64,000 nt of DNA from Leptothermofonsia sichuanensis E412 (GTDB taxonomy: Bacteria; Cyanobacteriota; Cyanobacteriia; Leptolyngbyales; Leptolyngbyaceae): contig NZ_CP072600.1 in assembly GCF_019891175.1 (NCBI RefSeq), positions 496,001 through 560,000 of the forward strand, written 5' to 3'. Of the stretch, positions 55,726-64,000 are shown in pieces. The first letter of the stretch is position 1. Every line of letters starts with the position of its first letter. The translations under genes and the position numbers were made by a program. The notes under the pieces were generated by a model. That model did no database searches. It was not told where the DNA came from and saw nothing but the letters and a program-made list of their open reading frames with translations.

Positions 55726-57618
55726 TTGCGCGATCGCTACCGGGCATTGATTGATCAAATTGTTGAGGCTACGCTCAAAGGGCAGATTCGATCTAAAGAG
55801 CAAGTCTATCAACTGCTGATTCAGGGAATTGAGGCTGGTACAGGAGAAATTTTTGAACGTTGCTTTCTGGAACGGTTTGAAGCGGCTCAAACGGCGGTCA
55901 GCCAGGCGGACAGTGAAATCAAGCAAGCCAAAGCTGAACGGATTCTGCGTGCCTTAAAAACGGTTCAGGCAGAGTGGGAGCGCTATCAAAAAGAGAACCA
56001 GGCAACCACTGCGATCGCCGCAACTGCCCAGGCAATAGTGCTGGCAGAATCCAGTCAACGGTTTTTAACCCTGGTGCGGGCGATCGATGTCAACCAGTCA
56101 AATAACTTCACCCCAGAACAATTAAAGCAATTAGCAAAAGAACTGGAACAATCTCCCACCCTGGCATTCAACCCTGGACTGGGACAGGAAATTTACCAGT
56201 TCGCGATCGGTATTCAAAATGGGCTGGCTGCCTGGCAACAGTTAGAAGACCATCTGATTAGCTGGATGTATGACCAGAACCGGGCGATCGGGTTTAACGG
56301 CACACCAGGACAAACAGGACCCTGGGATCAGTGGGCAAAACAGGTCAGCCGTCCGTTCCTGAAGCAACTATTTCAAACCCTCAGCCTGAACCAATCGATC
56401 GCCGGCCTGGTCTGTCAGCAGCAACAGATGAGTTTGAGCGATTGGGTCGAACTGGTGATTGCCCTGCAATATGTGCAGCGAGGACTGGTGGTGTGGTTTG
56501 AGAAGCAGCCCTATAACTCCAAATGGGGTACAAAGCAGGCAGTTTCCACCTTTCTCACCTTTGCCGTCATCTGGAGTCAGCTTTCCAGCGGCCTTGAAGA
56601 AGCCCATGCCCTTAACGAAGAAACCCGTCAACAACTGAGCCAGGGTTGTTTTCAGGTAGTCCTACAAATTTTGCGGGCTTTCTCCCAGCGTCCTTACTTT
56701 CCCCTCTATGGTGGGGTGTTTGCGCTGTTTTCAGGGAACTATCTCCGCGAAACATTGAACTACCTGGATGAACCCCTACAGCAGGTAGCCGGCACCCAGG
56801 AAAAAGCCCGGATTCTGACCCTGATTGGCTATTCCTGGCGAGCGGCAGGATTCATTGAGCGAGCGATCGGGTTTCACCAGGAAGCACTGGAAATTGCCCG
56901 GCAGGCAGGCGATCGCCCCTGCGAAATTGCCAACCTCAATCACCTCAGCCGCGCCTACATCGCCAGAAAAGAGTTCTCGGAATCCATCAACTACAGTCAG
57001 CGGGCACTGGTATTTGCCCGGCAGGCAGGCGATCGCCTGGGAGAAGCCAACGCCCTCACCAACCTGGGCTATGGCGAAGTGCTTAATGCCCGTCAGCGAG
57101 AAAGCATGGACCCAGACGAATACCAGACCGCCGTTGGCTATCTCAAGCAGGGACTGAACCTGTTAGAGCAGTCCGTCATGTCCAAGTTAGACAACGTTGC
57201 CGCCCGTCAGAGTCAGGCACTGTGCTACAACAGCCTGGGCATTGCCCACGTGATTTTAGGGCAACTTCCAATGGCGATGGCTTACCTGGAAAAGGGGGTG
57301 GAGGCTGCCCAACTCTCAGGTGACCTGTACCTGCAAGGAACCAACTACGCCTTCCTGGCAGAGGTAAACTACTCCCAGAACCAGCGAGAGCGTGCTCTCT
57401 ATTGTGCCTGCCTGGCCATGTATCTGCTGGAAAGAATCCAGGCTGCCGAATGGCGACAACCAGCAGGCTTGCTATCTATTTTGCAGGGTCAGGTTGGCGA
57501 AAAAGAATTTCAGACTGCGATCGCCCAGTTCAGACCCCAAATCATTGCAGTCATTGGGGTCGATGGGTACGATTATTTACCCAAACTCCTGGAGGACTAT
57601 CAGCGATCGCTCAGTTAA
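55726..57618 (+). CDS. Large TPR protein of unknown function
   Basis: 630 residues, soluble. The first half is alpha-helical with no named domain (RYRALIDQIVEATLKGQIRS; CQQQQMSLSDWVELVIALQY; a Trp/Phe-rich segment). The second half carries TPR/Kinesin-light-chain-type repeats: AGFIERAIGFHQEALEIARQ, KEFSESINYSQRALVFARQA, NLGYGEVLNARQRESMDPDE and more. TTG 55726 is chosen because GGAGG precedes it by 8 bases (GGAGGAAAAGGCATTG). Related large cyanobacterial proteins are often called tetratricopeptide regulators; the function of this one is not known. Confidence 0.75.
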   Translation: MRDRYRALIDQIVEATLKGQIRSKEQVYQLLIQGIEAGTGEIFERCFLERFEAAQTAVSQADSEIKQAKAERILRALKTVQAEWERYQKENQATTAIAATAQAIVLAESSQRFLTLVRAIDVNQSNNFTPEQLKQLAKELEQSPTLAFNPGLGQEIYQFAIGIQNGLAAWQQLEDHLISWMYDQNRAIGFNGTPGQTGPWDQWAKQVSRPFLKQLFQTLSLNQSIAGLVCQQQQMSLSDWVELVIALQYVQRGLVVWFEKQPYNSKWGTKQAVSTFLTFAVIWSQLSSGLEEAHALNEETRQQLSQGCFQVVLQILRAFSQRPYFPLYGGVFALFSGNYLRETLNYLDEPLQQVAGTQEKARILTLIGYSWRAAGFIERAIGFHQEALEIARQAGDRPCEIANLNHLSRAYIARKEFSESINYSQRALVFARQAGDRLGEANALTNLGYGEVLNARQRESMDPDEYQTAVGYLKQGLNLLEQSVMSKLDNVAARQSQALCYNSLGIAHVILGQLPMAMAYLEKGVEAAQLSGDLYLQGTNYAFLAEVNYSQNQRERALYCACLAMYLLERIQAAEWRQPAGLLSILQGQVGEKEFQTAIAQFRPQIIAVIGVDGYDYLPKLLEDYQRSLS

Positions 57619-57683
57619 TACCCCGCTACCACCTGTGGCACAATAGGGCGAGTGTCAACGTTCCAGACTATGAAAGCTAGACC

Positions 57684-58700
57684 ATGAAAGCACTCGTTAC
57701 AGGAGCCAGTGGCTTCACAGGGTCTCATCTTGTCAGAGCCCTGGAACAGAGAGGAGATGAGGTTGTTGCCCTGGTCCGCCAGTCGAGCAATTTATCCAGG
57801 CTGGCAGGGTGCAGAGCAAAGCTGGTGTATGGAGATTTGAGCGATCGCACTGCCCTGAAAGTTGCCACAACCGGCGTAGATACAGTCTTTCATACAGCCG
57901 CCTATGTGGAACTGGGACTGGTGAACGCAGCCGAGATGGAGCGGGTCAACGTGGCCGGCACTCGCGCTGTCCTGGAAACAGCACAGGCGGCTGGTGTTTC
58001 CAAAATGGTTTATTGCAGCACGATTGGCATCTTTGGAGATACCCAGGGACGCCTGGTTAATGAAACCTTTAAGCGACAACAGCCAGATTTTTCCTCTGCC
58101 TACGATCGCACCAAATTTGAAGCCCAAAAACTTGTTGATCAGGCAGCGGCAGATGGGTTTCCCGTAGTCAGTCTGTTACCTTCAGGCATTTTTGGTCCCG
58201 ATGATCCCCACTTTGGTCCCGTCTTGAACCAGTTCCTGAAAGGCAGGTTGAAACTGTGGGCAGGGGGGAGTCGCATCACCGGCATTGTCCACGTAGATGA
58301 CCTGGCAACTGCGATGATTCTGGCGGCTGAAAAAGGCACCCCAGGAGAGCACTACATCATCTCTGCGGGCGAAATGACCACTCGCGAGATGTTTGACTTA
58401 CTCGGCAGGGAGCAGGGAATTCCCGCCCCTGATGAAGCCCCAGAAGTGTTAGTGCGCCTGCTGGGAACCATCCTTGACCCCATTGGCCGCCTGTTTTCCT
58501 GGCAACCCCCCTTGAGTCGGGAACGTGTCCACTACATTTACGATCGCTGTGTTCGAGTGGATGCCAGCAAAGCCCGCCAGGAACTGGGCTGGGAACCGCG
58601 CTCAGCCGAGAGGGTGATTCAGGAGTTGGGAAAAAGCCATAGCGGTCATTCTCAAAGTCAGGACCAGTCCAGCAAGGCCCACCAATCCACAATCAGTTGA
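57684..58700 (+). CDS. NAD-dependent epimerase/dehydratase, HpnA-like
   Basis: 338 residues of the extended SDR fold: MKALVTGASGFTGSHLVRAL (GxxGxxG), VFHTAAYVELGLVNAAEMER, YCSTIGIFGDTQG, the YxxxK active site in SAYDRTKFEAQKLVDQ, LLPSGIFGPDDPHFGPVLNQ, and HVDDLATAMILAAEKGTPGE. It resembles the hopanoid-associated sugar epimerase HpnA; hopanoid genes were not seen in the window. The polar tail after residue 310 is probably disordered. Its last 8 bases overlap the end of the convergent response regulator gene. Confidence 0.88.
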   Translation: MKALVTGASGFTGSHLVRALEQRGDEVVALVRQSSNLSRLAGCRAKLVYGDLSDRTALKVATTGVDTVFHTAAYVELGLVNAAEMERVNVAGTRAVLETAQAAGVSKMVYCSTIGIFGDTQGRLVNETFKRQQPDFSSAYDRTKFEAQKLVDQAAADGFPVVSLLPSGIFGPDDPHFGPVLNQFLKGRLKLWAGGSRITGIVHVDDLATAMILAAEKGTPGEHYIISAGEMTTREMFDLLGREQGIPAPDEAPEVLVRLLGTILDPIGRLFSWQPPLSRERVHYIYDRCVRVDASKARQELGWEPRSAERVIQELGKSHSGHSQSQDQSSKAHQSTIS

Positions 58701-59847
58701 GTGGCAGGATCGAACCAAGATGGCTCTGTACCAGGTTAATCATGGTTTGCGGCTCTGGGGGCTTGGTCAGAAAATCCGTTGCTCCGGCTAATCGGGCACG
58801 GGTGCGATCCAGAATTCCATCCTGACTGGTGAGAATGATGATGGGAGTGTTTTGAAAGGTGGGTGTCTTGCGCAAAAAATTACAGAGGTTATAACCACTG
58901 GTATCTGGCATCACCAGATCAAGAAAAATCAGGTCAGGCTTGTGCTTTACCAGGGTAGCAATGCCTGAAAGCGGGTCCTGGATATTCACCACCCGGTATC
59001 CGGCGGGTTCCAGGATCGCCGCCAACACCTGCCCTACCGTAGGACTGTCATCAATACAGGCAATCACGGGTCGTTTCTTTTTGCCACCAGTGCCTGTGGG
59101 GCAATGGACTTGCCGGAGTGGTGGTGGCAGGTCGGGTATTTCCTCTAAGGCGATCGCCCCCTGCTGCAACCAGGGCAGCAGAAACTGAGTGACTACCGTA
59201 ATTGGGCGCTGGGCGTGGGCTGCAATATCCCAGAGGGTATGCTGTCCGGTCAGAAACGGGTTCAGTTTATCTGGCAGCGGGGAAATGGAGCTGGAATCAG
59301 TCGGGGCAGCCTGTCTTAAAATTGGTGCCCGATAGGGGCTGAGGGCATCCAGTTCAAGGGCTTTCCATTGTTTCCAGAGAGCCTGCGATCGCTGCAAGAC
59401 CTGCTCTACCTGGGAAGACGATAGCAACAGACTGAGCGCCGCATTATCCTTCAAGGAAAATCGCTGCATGGAATACCAGTCACTAGTCATGACCGGGTTG
59501 CTGACCAGCGAAAATAACACCTCCTCCAGACTGGACTTAATGACCGTTTGCGCCTGGGCAGCATTCAGTTGATTTTGAGCCACATGATGGCTGAGCAGAT
59601 GATACTCCCAGGGTTCTTCTTGAGAAACACAGTCCGCATTCAGGTGAGGGTGATGTTGCTTAACCGCCCGGTACCAGCGTCTGACCCGGTGAAGACTACC
59701 CGTGCCGTATACCAGCCGCCCATGAAAAAAATACAGTTTCCACTGGCGATCGCCACTACTGAGCGTTAATTCGCCCGTTGCTCTCTGTTGACTTAACGAT
59801 GCCAAAGTACGAGCAGTATTGGCATATCCAATCGTTGTGGAGATCAT
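58693..59847 (-). CDS. PatA/PixG-type response regulator (PATAN plus receiver)
   Basis: 384 residues. The N-terminal half is a PATAN-type domain (TLASLSQQRATGELTLSSGD, GRLVYGTGSLHRVRRWYRAV), then a helical bridge, and a receiver domain at the C-terminus: ACIDDSPTVGQVLAAILEPA, DLIFLDLVMPDTSGYNLCNF with the phospho-Asp, ILTSQDGILDRTRARLAGAT and FLTKPPEPQ with the Lys. Such regulators steer phototaxis (PixG/TaxP) or heterocyst-pattern (PatA) outputs in cyanobacteria. ATG 59847 (MISTTIGYANTARTL) is preferred to an ATG 57 bases upstream. Confidence 0.88.
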   Translation of the reverse strand: MISTTIGYANTARTLASLSQQRATGELTLSSGDRQWKLYFFHGRLVYGTGSLHRVRRWYRAVKQHHPHLNADCVSQEEPWEYHLLSHHVAQNQLNAAQAQTVIKSSLEEVLFSLVSNPVMTSDWYSMQRFSLKDNAALSLLLSSSQVEQVLQRSQALWKQWKALELDALSPYRAPILRQAAPTDSSSISPLPDKLNPFLTGQHTLWDIAAHAQRPITVVTQFLLPWLQQGAIALEEIPDLPPPLRQVHCPTGTGGKKKRPVIACIDDSPTVGQVLAAILEPAGYRVVNIQDPLSGIATLVKHKPDLIFLDLVMPDTSGYNLCNFLRKTPTFQNTPIIILTSQDGILDRTRARLAGATDFLTKPPEPQTMINLVQSHLGSILPLN

Positions 59848-60280
59848 CACCCTAAATATCGCTTGATTGATTACAAATTGAAATCTGATTGCAAGCCTAT
59901 CCAAAACGCCCGCCCGGTTAAAGCCCAGAGAAAACTCCAGAAAGTTTTTGGACAGGCTTTAAACGCAGTCTAATCATTCTCGAACCTAGCAATAATGGGA
60001 ATTTCCCTGAAATCCTGAATGGAAGGAAAAAATATTGAATGCCCCATTTCCTTCACCACCCACCCACCAGCACAGAATCAGGAGAGGGACTGACTCGCAT
60101 CAACTCACCTGACCCATCATTTATCCGCCTTACCATGGCTGTATTTTCACGGATTTTCTGCCATGAGAGAGCCTTTCCTCCCGACTCAAGCCCTGTCTTT
60201 TTCTGAGAAATTGAGTCCATCCTTCCCTGGACAGGGCACACTGGAGTAGCAACATTCATCCCTCCGGGATTACATCCAGC
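59848..60280. other. Divergent intergenic region with an AAGCCTATCC element
   Basis: Lies between the divergent response regulator and moxR genes. Contains the hairpin element at 59892-59963; the remainder shows no gene and probably holds both promoters. Confidence 0.5.
59892..59963. repeat. AAGCCTATCC hairpin element, diverged copy
   Basis: Ends CAAGCCTATCCAAAACGCCC and TTTTTGGACAGGCTTT are inverted; the loop differs from the other copies. Same family as 11118, 11187, 32477 and 48071. Confidence 0.6.
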
Positions 60281-61189
60281 ATGAGAGACCGTATTCAGCA
60301 ACTGACTGAAAACCTGGGTCAAACCATCGTCGGCAAACAAGATGCCATACGCCTGGTCCTGGTGGCGTTGATTTCAGGCGGGCACACCCTTTTAGAAGAT
60401 GTTCCTGGGGTTGGTAAAACGCTACTTGCCAAGTCCCTGGCACGCTCTATTGATGGCAAATTCCAGCGAATTCAATGTACACCTGACCTGCTGCCGACTG
60501 ACGTAACCGGAACCAACATCTGGAATCAACGGACAGGTGAGTTTGAGTTTTTAATGGGGCCAGTGTTTACCAATATATTGCTGGCAGATGAGGTGAATCG
60601 GGCAACCCCCCGCACCCAATCTGCCCTGCTCGAAGTTATGGAAGAACATCAGGTTACCGTGGATGGCGTGACTCGCAAAGTCCCCAACCCCTTTTTTGTC
60701 ATTGCGACCCAAAACCCGGTGGAATACCAGGGAACGTTTCCGTTGCCAGAAGCCCAAATGGATCGGTTTACGCTTTCGCTGTCCCTGGGATATCCTACAG
60801 AAGCGGAAGAACTGCAAATGCTCCAGCGACTTCAGGACCCTTCAGGGATGAGCGAATTACATCCCTGTATTTCCCTGGAGGAGGTTCAGGAACTTCAGCG
60901 TCTAAGTTCCCTGGTGCGCGTTGAACCTCCACTCCAGCAATACATGTTGAATCTGGTGCGAGCAACCCGCCAGGATGAAGAAATCAGGCTGGGTATTAGC
61001 CCCAGAGGAACCGTTGCCCTGTTTCGGGCCGCACAGGCACTTGCCTACCTGGAAGACCGGAACTATGCCACTCCCGATGACATCAAGTATCTGGCTCCCC
61101 ATGTTCTTTCCCATCGGATGATTCCCGCCGGGGGAAGAGGCGCAACGGCAATTGTTGAACGTCTGCTGCACTCAGTCCCGATTCCCTGA
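60281..61189 (+). CDS. MoxR-family AAA+ ATPase
   Basis: 302 residues. Walker A EDVPGVGKTLLAKSLARSID, sensor-like RIQCTPDLLPTDVTGTNIWN, Walker B ILLADEVNRATPRTQSALLE with the following glutamate, and FFVIATQNPVEYQGTFPLPE (sensor 1) show a complete MoxR core. MoxR ATPases are chaperones that mature metal- or VWA-containing enzymes; the usual DUF58/VWA partner genes are not beside it here. ATG 60281 is supported by the CCGG-flanked upstream region only weakly. Ends 225 bases before the next gene. Confidence 0.93.
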   Translation: MRDRIQQLTENLGQTIVGKQDAIRLVLVALISGGHTLLEDVPGVGKTLLAKSLARSIDGKFQRIQCTPDLLPTDVTGTNIWNQRTGEFEFLMGPVFTNILLADEVNRATPRTQSALLEVMEEHQVTVDGVTRKVPNPFFVIATQNPVEYQGTFPLPEAQMDRFTLSLSLGYPTEAEELQMLQRLQDPSGMSELHPCISLEEVQELQRLSSLVRVEPPLQQYMLNLVRATRQDEEIRLGISPRGTVALFRAAQALAYLEDRNYATPDDIKYLAPHVLSHRMIPAGGRGATAIVERLLHSVPIP

Positions 61190-61413
61190 CAATGACATAA
61201 GCTGTCCTGACCTGGATGGCTACCGCTATAGAAATGTTCCTGTTCAGCAACGCTTGTCAGTCTCATCAGGAAAATTTGTGGCATAAACGTAAACTTTTCA
61301 CAAAATCATCTGCCCGTAGACATAAGTTTTTTGCAAACCCTGTTGGTTTTGGCTGGAACGATGGGCAGACTCAATGTAGATTTGTAAAGTACTCCGCAAT
61401 ACTACTTTTGGAT

Positions 61414-61653
61414 ATGGGTAGAAAAAAAGACCACTCCTTCCTGATTATGGTTCTGGTTTGCAGCACGGCTGGTGCGGTTCTGTTTGGAACGGCAAGTTGG
61501 GCAGAAAGTAATAGCTGTTTGCAAGATGAAGCACTCACCCCAGAATGCCTGACTAAAAATCCTGCGACCAAAACCCTGGAAGGTGTGGGGCTGGGTTTAG
61601 TTGCCGGAGTGGGAGCCGCGGTTGGCGCAACCTGGAATGCGAAACGGCGATAA
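61414..61653 (+). CDS. Small exported glycine-rich protein
   Basis: 79 residues. MGRKKDHSFLIMVLVCSTAG is a signal peptide or anchor ending near SWA; the mature part has two Cys (SNSCLQDEALTPECLTKN) that may form a disulfide, and a Gly-rich hydrophobic segment GVGLGLVAGVGAAVGATWNA like a glycine zipper, ending with KRR. Could be a membrane-inserting peptide. The ATG 61414 is preferred over upstream ones. Convergent with the next gene. Function unknown. Confidence 0.6.
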   Translation: MGRKKDHSFLIMVLVCSTAGAVLFGTASWAESNSCLQDEALTPECLTKNPATKTLEGVGLGLVAGVGAAVGATWNAKRR

Positions 61654-61656
61654 CCT

Positions 61657-62643
61657 TCAAATTTCCCTGATTTCTGGTAAATCCGTCCCTAACAGGTTCT
61701 CAAACGAATTGAATTTTCCTTCCTGAGGGGCAGCAGCATAGAGTTGATCGGCAAGTTCAGTAATTTCCGCCCGCATGGTCAGTTGGCTCAGCCAGCGACC
61801 GGGTATGCCGGATTCACCGTAATACGCTCCAGCCACCTGGCCACAAATCGCGGCTGTGGTATCTGCATCATCACCCAGGTTGGCCGCGGCAAGGATTGCC
61901 TGTTCATAGGTTTCCGTTGTCCAAAAACACCAGAGAGCAGCTTCCAGGCTTTCAACCACATAGCCTGTACCCCGAATCTGATGCCTTGATTTATGACGAT
62001 ATGCACCTTCTGCGATCGCCTGAAGTGACGGCGATATGGCTCTCCCTGGGGCGTGTCCCAGAAGAATTTCCGTTTTGCTGCCCCCTGAGAGTGCCCGCAA
62101 AAGGATCTCTCCAAATAGGCGGCTGGCGTCTATGCACTCTGCGGCACCGTGAGTCGTTCGAGCACTCTCTCCAGAGAAATGGAGTACCCGATCTCGGTCT
62201 GGGAAGTAGAACATTGGCACGGGTGCAAGCCGCATCAGACAACCATTACCGGCAGATCGTGGGTTTGTCGAGCCACTGAATGGATCGCCAGACACTTTGT
62301 ACTGGTGTAAAGCCTGACTGACGGTGTTACCGATGTCGAAACATTTCCCGGTGCTACTGAGGTAACCGTGCTCGTACCAGTGGCAGTAACGATTCATTTG
62401 ATCAACAGCATCAAATCCCCCAATATTGACCAGACTGGTGGCAAGGCATAATGCCATGGATGTATCGTCGGTCCATTGACCCGGTTTGAGATTAAATGGA
62501 CCTCCACCCACCATGCCCTGTACCGGTGAAAATGAACCCCGGGATCGAAACTCAACGGTTGTGCCCACCGCATCCCCGACAGCCAGCCCCAGTAAACATC
62601 CCCGGAATCGGTCTGATTCCCTCTGTTCCCTGTTCTCTGCCAC
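61657..62643 (-). CDS. ADP-ribosylglycohydrolase family protein
   Basis: 328 residues of the DraG/ARH fold. Metal and substrate motifs are GCLLGLAVGDAVGTTVEF near the start, GQWTDDTSMALCLATSLV (the TDDT Asp pair) and LGDDADTTAAICGQVAGAYY (the GDDAD cluster) near the end. All key acids are present, so it should remove ADP-ribose from proteins or related adducts. The target is unknown; in nitrogen-fixing bacteria DraG acts on nitrogenase reductase, but no nif genes occur here. It has no close partner gene on its strand. Confidence 0.93.
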   Translation of the reverse strand: MAENREQRESDRFRGCLLGLAVGDAVGTTVEFRSRGSFSPVQGMVGGGPFNLKPGQWTDDTSMALCLATSLVNIGGFDAVDQMNRYCHWYEHGYLSSTGKCFDIGNTVSQALHQYKVSGDPFSGSTNPRSAGNGCLMRLAPVPMFYFPDRDRVLHFSGESARTTHGAAECIDASRLFGEILLRALSGGSKTEILLGHAPGRAISPSLQAIAEGAYRHKSRHQIRGTGYVVESLEAALWCFWTTETYEQAILAAANLGDDADTTAAICGQVAGAYYGESGIPGRWLSQLTMRAEITELADQLYAAAPQEGKFNSFENLLGTDLPEIREI

Positions 62644-62658
62644 CTGCCACCTGCTATG

Positions 62659-63282
62659 TCAATTCTTTGAGCGATCGCCTTTTGAACCAGCCGATGGTCG
62701 CATGGACGCCCCTGCGTCCCGTCCTCTCATAGGCGGTTCCAGATTGGGCTGGAGTTGCTGGCGACCGTTGCGAACCACCCGCATCATTTCAGTGAGTTGA
62801 TGTTCCATTTCCTTCAGTACGCGATCCGCGTACTCATCTGCCCCAGCCTGAATCTCTTCACATTCTTCCATTGCCAGACGGTGCATTTCCTCCAGTTCTT
62901 GCTGCGCCTGCCGTCGCATGCGCTCCAATTCTGCAATTGTCTGTTCCTTGGCGGCCTCGCATTCCTGCTGCACTCGTTGGCGAATCTGTTGGGCTTCCAC
63001 CTCCGCCTGCCGTACAATCCCCATTTCGTTGAGGATCTGAGCCGCCTGTCGTTCAGCATTTTCAATTATCTCCTGGGCATATTGCTCGGCATGAAGCAAG
63101 ATCTCTTCCTTATGGCGAACCACATCTTCGGCTTCATGAAATGCCTCCGGTAGACTTAACCGGATCAGGTCAAGCTGTTCCAGCAATTGCTCTTCATCAA
63201 TCAGCGTACGCCGACTTAACGGAATCCGCGGGCTATCCAAGATAATTTCCTCAAGTCGGTTAAGCTCCTGCTGAATGTTCAC
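62659..63282 (-). CDS. Coiled-coil protein (DivIVA-like), coupled to coaD
   Basis: 207 residues starting at GTG 63282 ([19 protein letters not shown]), with AGGAAAC upstream, and overlapping the coaD stop by 4 bases (GTGA). Most of it is a long coiled coil ([60 protein letters not shown]). No transmembrane segment is present. The form resembles DivIVA/SepF-adjacent or ATP-synthase-b-like proteins found in cyanobacteria and hints at a role in cell shape or division; not proven. Frame open upstream to 63390 overlaps coaD and is rejected. Confidence 0.75.
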   Translation of the reverse strand: MNIQQELNRLEEIILDSPRIPLSRRTLIDEEQLLEQLDLIRLSLPEAFHEAEDVVRHKEEILLHAEQYAQEIIENAERQAAQILNEMGIVRQAEVEAQQIRQRVQQECEAAKEQTIAELERMRRQAQQELEEMHRLAMEECEEIQAGADEYADRVLKEMEHQLTEMMRVVRNGRQQLQPNLEPPMRGRDAGASMRPSAGSKGDRSKN

Positions 63283-63869
63283 GTTTCCTGTTCTCGCATG
63301 ATCTCGGTTGACGGTTCCGTTGTGGTGTACTCCGGTACCGGCATTGAGTCCTGGATCGGGGCTGATGCTGGATGAATCTTGGCGTAACATTTGTAGATAT
63401 CTGAAGCGACTTGTTGGGGAACCAAATGGTCAATCGGACCGCCAAACCTGGCGATTTCTTTCACTAGACTACTGCTTAAAAAACTGTATTCATTGGAAGT
63501 TGCCAAAAAAACAGTCTCGACCTGATCAGAAAGGGTTTTATTAGTATGAGCCATTTGCAGCTCCATCTCAAAATCCGAAAGCACCCTTAACCCTCGAAGT
63601 AATACAGTAGCCTGACGCATCCTGGCATAACTGACTGTTAACCCATCAAAGCTATCGACCTCTAAATTAGGAAGGTGATAGGTTGCTCGCTGGATTTGAT
63701 CGATCCGCTCTGCCACGGTAAACAGGGGTGTTTTGTTAGGATTGCGTAAGACTGCCACCACCACTCGATCAAAAAGCTTGCACCCGCGCTCAATAATGTC
63801 GAGGTGCCCCAGGGTGATGGGATCAAAACTACCGGGATAAACTGCAAGCACAGACTGAACCAGAACCAC
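63279..63869 (-). CDS. coaD: Phosphopantetheine adenylyltransferase
   Basis: Adenylates 4'-phosphopantetheine, making dephospho-CoA. The 196-residue protein shows [20 protein letters not shown] with the HxGH motif, [34 protein letters not shown] and [20 protein letters not shown] with the ISSS/T motif. The C-terminus after residue 160 is an extra polar tail. A GTG at 63869 is the start used here; a later GTG (63851) gives the more usual [11 protein letters not shown]. Translationally coupled to the coiled-coil gene downstream. Confidence 0.95.
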   Translation of the reverse strand: MVLVQSVLAVYPGSFDPITLGHLDIIERGCKLFDRVVVAVLRNPNKTPLFTVAERIDQIQRATYHLPNLEVDSFDGLTVSYARMRQATVLLRGLRVLSDFEMELQMAHTNKTLSDQVETVFLATSNEYSFLSSSLVKEIARFGGPIDHLVPQQVASDIYKCYAKIHPASAPIQDSMPVPEYTTTEPSTEIMREQET

Positions 63870-63966
63870 TGAGGCGATTATAAAAGTAATTGTCTTCGGG
63901 GAACCCTCCCATGCATTGTTTAAACCTCAGATACAAACCAACCCCTTCAGGAACCTGGCCGTTTTT

Positions 63967-64000
63967 TATAGCCCTTTTCAAGGGTGTGAAGTACAGTAAG
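63967..64000. repeat. Right end of a MITE-like element, cut by window end
   Basis: TATAGCCCTTTTCAAGGGTG then TGAAGTACAGTAAG is the inverse of the right end of the element at 23209-23303 with two mismatches. The remainder lies beyond the window. Confidence 0.6.

Overview
The window reads as chromosomal DNA of a filamentous-type cyanobacterium (Leptolyngbya/Oscillatoriales-like; my inference). Supporting features are the frequent HIP1 palindrome (GCGATCGC), the Mg-chelatase large subunit ChlH, the cyanobacterial alkane pair (acyl-ACP reductase and aldehyde-deformylating oxygenase), Ycf51, a ClpS adaptor, a PatA/PixG-type response regulator, a GUN4 domain, and many small interspersed palindromic repeats and heptamer-like tandem repeats. 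No rRNA, tRNA or CRISPR array was recognised.

Layout. 0-3.6 kb: end of an unknown gene, msrA, a 46-residue one-helix membrane protein, then a REP-associated (RAYT/Y1) transposase gene split by an IS630-family element. The IS ends and TA duplication can be read exactly, and REP-like hairpins flank the locus. 3.6-5.8 kb (minus): a two-gene conflict-type module, an EACC1-like protein followed by a metacaspase/EF-hand/GUN4 protein that carries a frameshift. 5.8-19.3 kb: housekeeping and stress genes (DUF427, two Nudix hydrolases, panB, a beta-propeller protein, ahcY, glucokinase, peroxiredoxin Q, a coupled aminotransferase/metal-dependent dehydrogenase pair, ycf51, a TPR protein, an IscA/SufA-type protein). 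19.6-31.1 kb: a DUF6930-like protein, a GAF-PAS histidine kinase, a class 3 lipase, an XPB-like helicase, a penicillin/AHL acylase, a TPR protein and a tandem universal stress protein. 31.8-39 kb: a thioesterase, an M50 protease-TPR fusion whose 5' end is made of a repeat element, dxr, a membrane-anchored esterase and clpS. 39.4-49.1 kb (all minus): chlH, folE, an SDR, accA, AAR and ADO, so tetrapyrrole, folate/pterin, fatty-acid and alkane synthesis genes lie together. 49.3-64 kb: an orphan ABC permease, surE, a probable glycan toroid enzyme next to a family 2 glycosyltransferase, conserved cyanobacterial proteins, a large TPR protein, an HpnA-like epimerase, a PATAN-REC regulator, a MoxR ATPase, an ADP-ribosylglycohydrolase, a coiled-coil protein and coaD.

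What stands out is (i) the EACC1/metacaspase/GUN4 module, which couples a caspase-like protease with a calcium-binding and a tetrapyrrole-binding domain, and (ii) a dense community of non-autonomous mobile repeats. At least seven repeat families are visible. Several end in TATAGC-like termini resembling those of the resident IS630 element. Some sit exactly at gene ends, where they supply stop or start codons, and some are nested inside one another.
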